64,000 bases of DNA from Klebsormidium nitens (Eukaryota > Streptophyta > Klebsormidiophyceae > Klebsormidiales > Klebsormidiaceae): positions 62,001-126,000 of the forward strand of contig DF236990.1 of the NCBI GenBank assembly GCA_000708835.1. Reading direction: 5' to 3'. Shown piece by piece: positions 54,875-64,000 of this stretch (position 1 is the stretch's first letter; each line of letters begins with the position of its first letter). The notes under the pieces were generated by a model that was not told the origin of the DNA, ran no database searches, and worked only from the letters and a program-made list of their open reading frames with translations. The position numbers and the translations under genes are program-made.

Positions 54875-57195
54875 TTTGGGCCGGGCACGGGGGAAGTTTT
54901 TGGGACGTGCCCGGGGAATCCGCAGGGAGAAGCAGTGCGCAAGACTCCACCAAATGTAAGGTTAGTTAGCACTTTATCAGCTTTGAGAGACACGCGTTCG
55001 TGCAGGACTTGAACGACGCGGTTCATCTGTGCTTCATGGTTGTGGTGAGAACACGGTCTTCTTGAGGCCAAGTTTGGTCCACAAGACAAGCCGTCCAGGA
55101 GACTTGAGTCTGAACCGTTCTCTACAGTCGAGGAGATGTCAGAGCCTACAGTACAGCACGTGGCACTGCATCGTGTCCGTTGTTCTTCATCCGGCTATCT
55201 GATGATAAGTCTGCCGACAGTCAGATGGTTTACAACAGGTCAAACGGCGTTTGTCTTGCTTGAACGTCGACATTTTGGAAGGGTCCATTGTTTGGCATGG
55301 AAATGTGCGAAAAAACGAATCCGGATCTTGATCCGCGTTCCGCTGCGAGGGGATTAGAGCTTTGAGCCAATGCAAAGCTTGAGCTGCCTGCATCTGTACC
55401 CATAAGATTATTGCTCTTTGGTTTACAGGTGCTCACTGCTTACGGAATAAGTAGCTGGGTCCGCTGGGGGGAGGCTTAGGACCTTACTCAATATTAGCCG
55501 GTCTTGGCGTGACCAAAGAAACGTAGACATTGAATTTCGGTGTTGGTTTTCGCAACTCTCAGTTGCGGCGTTGGAGAACTGGCAGACAGCAGACTCGGTC
55601 ATTATCCAGGCGCCATTTGGCGGCCGACTCTAGCGAGCGCTTGGTCATCCAGTCTTTTTAGTACACAGCTTGCTTGCGGCGCTGTGCGGGACGGCTGCCA
55701 AGAACGAACGTGCAGTGCAACTTAACTAAAGTTTTGTCAAGACGGTTAAATGGGCCAGGCAGTGGTCGGACGCGGTTATATGGATTGACGTACGAACTTT
55801 CTGCAGAGTTTTGCAGTCAGAGATGCATGCATGCCACGATGTATCTCGCAAGGGTTCCACATTCGCCGTTGGGTGCACTTGCATCATGCCTGAGCCGACT
55901 CTGGCGCATGATCAGGATACAATGATCCCGGGCATGTAGCGCGCATATTACAGTATAATCAAATAGTCCGCACATGACGGTTCTAGATAACATGGACACC
56001 GCGAGTATACCAAGCATATTCGATATAATCTGGACCGTCGTACATGGCACCGCGGCCGGAGCGGTACATCATGCGACATGCGCACGGTCGGACTTGTCAT
56101 GGCGCCGGATCAAAGTAATATTGGCAGATCCAAGTTGGGTTCGACTACAATTAAGATGTATGCGCACAGTACTAACCCGACACGTACGGACGGTATACTG
56201 CAAGCGGGCGGCCCATATTAGCATGTAAGCTACTTTGATCGATACTATGACAATGATCGACATGGTATACATGGTATATCATATACAATCCGACAATTCA
56301 ACGTTCTTTGCAGCCGCATGTGCAGGCAACCCCGGGCCCGGGCTCGCCCGCGTGGCGCGCGACAAACATTGGTGACCTTGTGCGCTCGTTACTGCCGCCA
56401 ACAACGCTCTCCAAAGGAGGTCTCGAAACAATCACCTACGTTTGTACGTTCTCAAAAGTTGGTCTCCCCCAGCTTCCCTTTAACCCCTCAACTTACGGAA
56501 GGACGCCCTCCTGCGGGCAAACATACAAATCATACCTGTCTAATATTGCGCCTACCTTAACAATTAAGGACATGGCGAGTCAAAGAGAATTGATTAGTCG
56601 GCAGCCTCTTGGGATAAGCTAACCTAGCACTCGGCGCTCTATCCGAATCAAAATTGCTTGATTCAACGCAGCCTCTGCCTCGGCAAGACTCCGGATCTCT
56701 CAAAGCCCCAGTACTCTCACACCCAGGCCGAACTTGCTTACCGATCACAAGCCTCCCTCTATGATACAAAGAGACGTCCACACAGAGGGCATTGCGTTGA
56801 CATACCCATACGAGCCAATCACTAACGTGACACAGCCCCCTTGCCCACTCTCCGTTATTAGAATTACCTTCGTCTGTAACAGGCCTAGCGCGAACCCATG
56901 GACCACCACTCAATCTACCATAAAATCCCCCCATTCTTCGGGATGCATTTCCAATCCCGTTCCTCCAGTTCCTTCGCCGCTATCAGAAAGTCCCTCTCTG
57001 CATACCGCCTCCCCACCTCCTCCGCTCTCGTTGCAGACTGCCGCTCTACGCGCCACCCTTCACGCCGTTCTTTATTTTGATAACCTTGACCGTCCCCTTC
57101 GAGCGTTCTCCCCACTCATTCCCGCAGCACTCAAAAACTTCCCCAGGAGCCAAACCGCACTGCTCCCCGTTCTCCGTCGCTCTAGTTGTCCCCAC
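54875..57195. other. Intergenic region between convergent PPR-SMR and SQD2-like genes
   Basis: 2.3 kb holding two 3' flanks. No gene, RNA or element is supported. CATG/CGCGG-rich words occur near 56040-56230, and some C-rich open frames at 56730-57110 on the plus strand have no family features. They end just before the SQD2-like stop codon. Confidence 0.5.
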
Positions 57196-60100
57196 TCAAT
57201 CCAGCTTGGCAAACCACGTCCAGGGCAGCCAGCTGCGCCACGACTGCCGCGCGCGCTGCGCCTTCCTCCACAGACGGATCGCCATGTCGTACCCGTCCCG
57301 CCGCACCTGCCGCGTCGACGCCCGCCAGTCGTACCGCTCCACGTCCTTCCGGGCAGCCGCAGCAATCTGGAGCGAAAGTCCTAATCTTTAGAAAAGAGAC
57401 GACCAATAATCTGGTCGTTCTCGAACACGTAGACGGTGTTTCCATTCGTTCGACAGTCGTTCTTCATGATTCCAAACGGAGCTGCGTAAAACGTACGATT
57501 CATATCAAGCTTATAAACCTGGGAGGTCCACTTCTGCACTCCTGGTCATTTGTACTCACGATTCAGGAAACTGACTTTTCGGTTGTCGATTCCGAAATCG
57601 CGACCAACGAGTCGCAGAGGCAGCACCGAATGCAAAGAAAGCTCGCCACTCGTTTAGATTCGCGAAGAGATAAGAGCTGCTACGTGCCCCAGACCAGTCC
57701 TCGAACCAAACTCCAAAGCTTGAAGCGCCCACCTTTCTGTTGAACTCTTTGTCGAACAGCAGCTTGCGCAGCTTGGCCACGGCGTCGTCAATGTCGCCTG
57801 GCGTGTACAAAAAGCCCTGCAGAGTACAACAAATGCGAGTTCCTGTTTGCCGCCGAGTAACCAGACACTGCCTTACACTTCTTTTTCGTCCAGTAGCTTA
57901 CAAAGTGCTTGTACAATATTCTTCGCCCAGCAGCTCATGTAATGCTTAGGACTCTCTGTCGCCCAAGAATTCCCGATTTCAGACCTCTTTCCGACCCAGT
58001 GACTGCACGAATTTCTTTCCAAACGATTCTTGACACTCTTTCTCGCTCCAAGAATTCAACGAACTGCCTTGCGTAGAAAATAGTCGGATACGGTTAGCCT
58101 CATCGCACTGACACTCCTTTACTGGATGGTCGTGAAGGAATTTCTCTAAGAGCCAGCCAAGGCGCCTCTTGAGCGTCGCAAAGGTTCGACGAACCCGCCA
58201 CCTCCTGAAAGCTATTCAGGTTCAAGATTCTGGTCACGGGGATTGGAGACGTGAAATTGTTCAAATAAGGAAGTCTCTTTTGCGGTACCGTCTTGAAGGA
58301 AACCCAAGAATCTCCCGTCCGCATCGACGTCAATGCCCTCTTTTTTGATGGTTGACTCGGTGAAATCCTTTAACATTTGCGGGAGGATCAAAAATGTGAA
58401 CAAGGCATGCGAACGAAGGCAACAACTACGAGAAGAAAGGTATCGGAGTGATCCGAAAAGGACTTACCGTCTCCCCCTCCTTGTCCACGATGTTGATAAA
58501 GCCCCCCGCGCGCACAGCCACGACAGGTGTCCCGCACGCCATCGCCTCTAGAGCGACCAAACCCAGGGTCTCCGTCTCACTGGGGGTGAAGAAGACGTCC
58601 GAGCTCGCATATGCAGCGGACAGGTCCGCACCCTGTCAAAAGACGAAAGAGACTTTGGAATTTAATTGAGATTGAGTTTGGGAAGGACACGAAACGGGTC
58701 CAGGCCTCCATCTCACTGGGCTTGAAGGGAACGACGGTATTTGTGTAAGCCGTGGACAATTTGCGTCCTGTCCGCAAAGTCTGGCTATGCTTTGCATTTA
58801 TAACCTGGTTCGCAGAAGGACTCTACAGGATGTGTAGGGGATACGCAGCTGACAATCCGACCAGGACAGCAAGATTACCTCGCCAAGGACAAGGATAGAA
58901 ATCATTTCGAAACCGGGAGGTACCAGCAGGAGTGCCTGCGATTGCGAAGTGCGGAGAAGGTCAAGAGGGCTCACCGACAGCATGCCGGTGAAGACCGTTG
59001 GCGTGTCCTGGAACATCTCCTCGAGCTGGGGCCTGCGCAGCGCCAGTGAAATACGTTCAAACTTGCCTTCTAAACAAGCGGGCCGCACGGAGCCTACAGG
59101 TTCGCATTCTTTGCCGCTGTCCTTATTCCACCTTCTTCTAGTTCCTGACATCCTGGATAAATCTCTGCTTACTAAGACTTATTGCAGGAACCTCCATCAA
59201 ATTACTCTGGCTCCGATTGGGGTTTCGGCCCTCCGTTGGGCAGCGGCCCGACAGCAGAAATTGTGAATTCAGAGGGAGCCCTTTGATGCTTAGCACATGT
59301 CAATCGTACCCTGGCAAAAGCACGCCTAACGAAATGCGAGATTGTCTGCTCACTTTCATGCGGACCTGTGTCGCTCTCAAACTTGAGTTGGTGCCCGGAA
59401 CTGCCGACCAAGAGAGTCGCTGGCTAGCATTCCTTTCAGAGCATCTCCCCCCAAGAACGAAAAAAGAAGCAGCCTTAGGTTCTGACCTGTGTGGACCGTC
59501 TCCAACGAACGCAAGAGAGGCTTCAGGTATCCTCTCCAAAATCCTGCGGCAACACAGTACGTTAGAAAAGTATTGGTCATGTACCATCTGCTCGCCACTG
59601 CAACCACCGCCACTGTACAACCAGAGATAATCGTCGTGACAGAAAGCGTTTCTACACCTCCGTCGCAGATTACACTTGTGAAGTTGCCACGATCCCCCGA
59701 ATTTGAGATCAATGAGGACAGCTGAAAAAGATCATGAGACAAATAGCAAAAAGGACACTTTCTCTGTCGACCAAAACCCATCGTCTTCGCCACAGGGGTA
59801 GAAAGGCACAACTCCAAGCTCGAGATTGGATTCGAGTCAACTTAGAAGCAAGCCCCGAGCTTGCTTCCTAGCTCTTCTGCTGGTGCAGTTTTTAGAACTC
59901 CTTCGGCCACAGCCTGTCTGCGCCTCCTCTTTTCGAAGGACCTCCAAAAATCAATTCAGAAAGATAACCAGGATAATCCGTAGCGAGCGCAAAAAAACGG
60001 AGAAGGGAGCTCAGCAATCCCTCACAGCTTGATGAAGGAGAGCTGTTTCTCCTGGCCTAGCCGACCCACGTGCACAATCAACGGCCGCTCTGGATGGCCA

Positions 60101-63100
60101 CCGCTGCGACAAAAGACGAAACGCTTTGAAAGTGGGGACCATGACAATGTTACTTGAGCGAGCTAAGAAGAAACAGGTGCTTATTCTCACGTCAACGATA
60201 CCGTACCGATTGGCAAAACTAAAATATTTTCTGGCGTGCATAAATTTGAAAAACTGGTGGGCAGATTTCGCCCAATGTTCCAAATGCACAATAATTTCTT
60301 TCTGCTCGCTCGAGTGTTTTGCCCCGTAAAGAGGCAAGAAAAAGCACGATTTGGAGTTTGCCCAGATTTTCAAACGCACGTAAATTCGAATCTCAAGCTG
60401 CCCAAATGTCAAAATATATGAATAAATTATTGGGTAAAAGTCTGCCCAACCGGACAATCGGTACGGTAGGCGTAGATTGGGGCTGCAAAAGTCGAGGTGC
60501 TCGCATGGTGAGAAAATCGTACCAAAAACTTAATGTGAAAGTCAATCGACACGTGCAGGCAGGGGTTTACGGCAATACGAAATGGGCATCCGAAAACAGC
60601 AACAAAAACAAAAACGGGGTCAAGGGTCAGGTTAGATGAACGACACAGTTTGAGTGCTTCTTACCGTTCTGACAGATGCCGCGAAGAAGGAAATGAAGAG
60701 GAGGAATTGCAAGAAGTAAGCGTCTCACCTGAGCTTGTTTCGCCACTCAGTGCTTGCAAAGGACGGGTGGAACTGCTCCGAGTCGACAGCCTTCTTCCAG
60801 ACCCGAATACGAGAAGCTGCAGACACGAACCGAAATTTAAGGCTACCTCGACAATCGCAGAAGTCGCAGCGGCTGATTACGATCGTGGCGTATTTCATGA
60901 TCGACAAGGTAGCCGATGTGAAAACCTGCCTGCCTAATTGGTTTGCCAACGACACAACGGCCCTACTGCACGTGAAAAGCAGCTCCGGATCTCGGACCAT
61001 TGCCAGTGACAACGATTCTGTTGATTCATGAAGGAAGCTTATAAACTTGCAGTCGCTCCAAAAAACGTAATCGATCTGTTGCAAGCATTTTGAACAGGCT
61101 TCCGGATGAGCCGGACACATTCTGGTTCCAAAATCCCGTAGGCCCTCGGAACTACCGTCATCAGCTTCGGAATCACTTCGACATGATCGCGAACTGCTTC
61201 GATGCATTTCCAATCTGCTTCAAGATAGACACCAAACTGCTTCGATACCCCCTTTGATTGCTTCAACGAGACCTGATCTGCTTCCAACAAAATCGGGCTT
61301 GCTTCGATGCGCTTCGACCCTGGCCAGTCGCATTCTGAAGGACCCCATAAATCTGGATACCACCAAACAGCTCTTCCCAAGTTTAGTATTGAAAGAGGCT
61401 ACGGTAGATTCAGAATCAGAAAAAAGAGTCTGGGCACGGCGAAAAGGCTAACGTCTGGCAGCTCCAAAGCGGAGCATCTCGGTGCGCATCTCCTCGGACA
61501 TGGTCATAGTGAAAGTGGCTAGGTTGTGGAGTGCTCCTGCGTAATCGAAGAAGACGATTGTGAGCAACAAAGGTCTCACACAGTCGAGCTGAGACGATAT
61601 TCGGATGTCAAGAGTGGAGGGACCAGATTGCGTGGAGTCGAGACCCGCCAAGCATTTACCCAAAGAAAGTAAGGCAAGTTCAAGGAAGAGATTCGGAAGT
61701 GACGACTCATGCACGAGCGTGGCTGTCGCAAGCCCAGAGCGTCGCAGTTTGTGTGTTGTTCGCACCCAAACAACAATCTCAACTCTCCCTAAAAGCAAGT
61801 ACCTTATCTCGTTTTCAACACCAAAGACGCATTACGAGGATCGTGCACGATTCCCCAGCTGCAATTGGCGTAAGACCACAAGCACTGAACGATCACAAGA
61901 GGGAGGGAACTTGCTTACTTATGTACAGATAGGCGGGGTTCACGAGCCAGTTAGAGGGCCAGCCCATGATTTTGTACTTGGGAATGTACACGGGGAGGTG
62001 CGTGTGGTACGTCATGATGATCGGGACTTGGAGGGTATAAGAGTATACAAGGGCCCCCATGACCTGCAACAAGGTTTCAGAGTATTATGAGACTTGTGAT
62101 TGGGACCAATTATAATGTAATCAGGATGTTATGGGAATAACGAAGAGGCATCTCTCTACGACCAGCACTGAAACCCTAGGCACAGCGTGAGCTGAGCCGC
62201 ACCACAACCATCATCGAATCGAACCCTAAACCTAACCCAACCCGTCCTCGTTGACTTCCTTATCACTGTCAGTCTTTTACCGTTAAAATCCGCCTTTAAG
62301 ATTTCTATGTTCTGATTTCTGATTTCCGAGTCCAACCTTGTACAGATTGCTCGCTTCTAGATACACACATATCGAGGGTCTGAAAATGGATTGAAAATAA
62401 ACAGCTCGGTATTTTTTTGATGCGGCCCACCATGATCCCGGGGGAGGCGGCGTGGATGACGTCAGGCTTGAAGTCCCGGACGATGTTGAAGATGCGGAAG
62501 CTGAGGGCGAGGGAGAGGCGCAGCTTCGAGTAGAAAGGGAACTCGACGCTGCAGAAAGCAAGGTGAACTTATATCTGCACTTCGACCTGTGCAAAGTTTG
62601 AGCAGAGCAGGTCCCATATGAGAAAGGGAGAAGGGACAACTAAGAAGCCGAATGCATGAGATGCAAAACATATTTATACTTCGACCTCCTTCAGATATCT
62701 TGCAACGAACTTGTCGAGTTGAGGCAGCCTTGAATGTTTACATGAGTCACACCTGTCCAATTTCGCAACGTTCATAGCTATGCAACTATGTAAAAATCTA
62801 TTCAGTTTATCGGGGCAGGTTTGGGAAGAGCGGCAAATGATCCAGCTCTTGTGGACAGAAAAGTCAAGGCGAAAGAGCTGAAGAGGTCAGCCTTCGTACC
62901 TGTACGACGGGACTACCTTGGCGCCATACCACTCTTTCGGCGCTCCTTCATGGGTGGTAATAACCAACACCTGCGTGTAACCAGGGCTCCAAATGCTTCA
63001 CTTTTTGGGTTCACTCTGTTGGTTTCTGATAGCTTCTTTAAGATGCTCTCAAGATGCTCTCAAGACAAACCCAACCCAAAAACTTAGTTGGCATTACTGA

Positions 63101-63562
63101 CTGTTACTTATTCTTTCTTTCGCTTTGATGGCTTGTTTGACAAATTGCCCTTTGATGACTTTGGAGGCCCAGCGAAAATCTGGTGAAGAGGCGTAAGTCG
63201 TAGATAGACGTCGATCGTGGATTTATCGCTGTGCTCTGGTATAAGGGGAGGTCAACCAATGGCAGTACCAGTAATTTTGCATCTTCGATCATGAGAAACA
63301 CGGTGTCTGATCTTCCTGCCACTAGAGGCAATATGACAAAAACACGAAACTTGGGTCGTAGTCAGAGAAACGGGCCAGCTTGTCATTAGAATGCACACGC
63401 CTCTTCAGATGCAGAAATACGATTTGAAAACCAGAGGGCAAAACCACCAAAGGTCCTAAGCTTGGTTTTGGAGGAAGCACGATGGTTTAACCCACCTCGT
63501 CCCCTTGCTCCCGAAGAAATCTGATGAAGTTTTGGTACCGATTCTTGTAACCACTGGTGTAC
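57196..63562 (-). CDS. SQD2: Sulfoquinovosyltransferase-like glycosyltransferase (GT4), N-terminus off window
   Basis: SQD2 transfers sulfoquinovose from UDP-sulfoquinovose to diacylglycerol, the last step of sulfolipid (SQDG) synthesis at the plastid envelope. Exons: 63562-63496, 62970-62900, 62548-62431, 62063-61919, 61536-61453, 60816-60729, 60103-60026, 59543-59487, 59032-58975, 58632-58468, 57816-57733, 57366-57196 (stop). Phases agree throughout; about 394 residues. N-terminal fold: [72 protein letters not shown]-terminal fold: [64 protein letters not shown] (the E-x7-E motif of GT4), GFLYTPGD, then [12 protein letters not shown]. Exon 5 uses an unusual GTTAGC donor. The first exon (transit peptide and first strand) is not seen before the edge. 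The middle region diverges from land-plant SQD2, so a related GT4 enzyme is possible. Confidence 0.9.
58690..58775 (-). repeat. Decoy copy of an SQD2-like exon start (exon 10)
   Basis: True exon 10 starts at 58632 with [20 protein letters not shown]. About 130 bases upstream in intron 9 the gene strand encodes [20 protein letters not shown], with the acceptor region (GACAG) changed to GGACAG. The nucleotide match includes CATCTCACTGGGCTTGAAG against CGTCTCACTGGGGGTGAAG. Confidence 0.85.
61160..61325 (-). repeat. Degenerate tandem repeat in an SQD2-like intron
   Basis: The word CTGCTTCGA (variants CTGCTTCAA, TTGCTTCGA, CACTTCGAC) recurs about eight times at roughly 20-base spacing on the plus strand, inside intron 5 just below the exon at 61453. 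It is a minisatellite-like array with poor unit identity. Confidence 0.6.
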
Positions 63563-64000
63563 CTGTCAAGGCAAAGCAAGGGGTTAAGAGGTACACCCAA
63601 TCAAACTATCAACGCTTGTAAGTACACTAACCTGCGTGGGTTAGAATATCGTTTGCCAGTCCTTGATAGTCAGCCGACAAACACTTATCAAAATTTGCAC
63701 AGGCCTGGCATTTGCTGTATGGACCATCTCAGATTAGCACAGGACTTCACGCCAAACGGCACCACTTTCTTGAAAATCAAGGGCTTTGAGAATTAACCTT
63801 CTGAATACCAGCTAAGGAAACTGATGCAAAATATCGGCTGTGAGGGTGACCTCACAGCTGAGAGCCCTTCCTACAATGAGTTCATAGGCAAGGAGACCAG
63901 AAGGGGAGCAAGTGAAAAAGCAGGGGGGGAAAGCAGTAGCGATCATCGAAGTGCTTTTTCCCTCCACACGTTTCAGAGCACTGCCCTGTATGAAAGATTG
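63563..64000. other. Right edge: upstream flank or first intron of the SQD2-like gene
   Basis: The exon ending at 63562 needs two bases of a codon from an upstream exon, so this is probably intron. I could not find the expected coding segment preceding TSGYKN on the minus strand here. A plus-strand open stretch near 63825-64000 has no recognisable features. Confidence 0.4.

Noticed and set aside
58212-58403. Frame containing [21 protein letters not shown] as an SQD2-like exon
   Set aside because: SQD2 joins the EGET end directly to GFLYTPGD in phase; no room for an extra exon and no family match.
62222-62240. Telomere-like CCCTAAACCTAACCC in an intron
   Set aside because: Only about two imperfect units; no telomeric array.
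1-64000. CRISPR arrays, rRNA genes and complete tRNA genes
   Set aside because: No regularly spaced repeats, no rRNA-like conserved blocks and no full cloverleaf were found; the sequence is eukaryotic nuclear.

Overview
The window is nuclear DNA of a green, streptophyte-type plant or alga. Genes have many short exons with GT-AG introns. The proteins have plant or photosynthetic relatives: a KIN-12/KIF15-type kinesin, a full-length ABCA transporter, a root-cap-domain secreted protein, a YlmG/YGGT plastid membrane protein, a DUF212 protein, a GUN1-like PPR-SMR protein and an SQD2-like sulfolipid glycosyltransferase. Moderate GC and compact but intron-rich genes would fit a charophyte alga such as Klebsormidium. 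The species is a guess from general character, not from a search.

Layout, left to right. (1) 104-2704, minus: motor domain of a kinesin, truncated at the left edge. (2) About 3930-15825: a large imperfect palindrome. Two arms of about 5 kb point away from a 1.7 kb spacer (8896-10613). Each arm carries a five-exon gene for a signal-peptide, Cys-rich, root-cap-domain protein (left copy minus, right copy plus). The left copy has a one-base insertion in exon 2. The right copy has a frame break in exon 1 and an in-frame stop in exon 5, so neither is intact as written. A short conserved reading frame of unknown function lies on the opposite strand at the outer end of each arm, and a third exon-1/intron-1 relic lies near 16.3 kb. 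(3) 17544-36737, minus: a 22-exon ABCA transporter of about 2,100 residues with two complete nucleotide-binding domains. (4) 37387-39498, plus: YlmG/YGGT protein, head-to-head with ABCA. (5) 40928-42740, minus: an unrecognised, probably plastid, membrane protein. (6) 43861-46646, plus: DUF212 (acid phosphatase/vanadium haloperoxidase-related) protein. (7) 49959-54874, plus: PPR-SMR protein. (8) 57196-63562, minus: SQD2-like glycosyltransferase that lacks only its N-terminus at the right edge.

The genes do not form an operon-like system, but at least three in the right half (YlmG, PPR-SMR, SQD2) and probably the unrecognised one point to plastid membranes or plastid gene expression. The most unusual signal runs across genes. 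Introns of the ABCA, SQD2, PPR-SMR and root-cap genes contain decayed tandem copies of the neighbouring intron/exon junction, including the splice site and the first or last exon codons. In ABCA alone at least seven junctions show this, two of them with two extra copies each. It looks like repeated local tandem duplication across splice junctions, making introns longer and leaving decoy splice sites.

Exon coordinates were placed by hand from splice consensus, reading-phase continuity and family conservation. The ABCA exon 3 acceptor, the root-cap 3' ends and the SQD2 first exon are unresolved.
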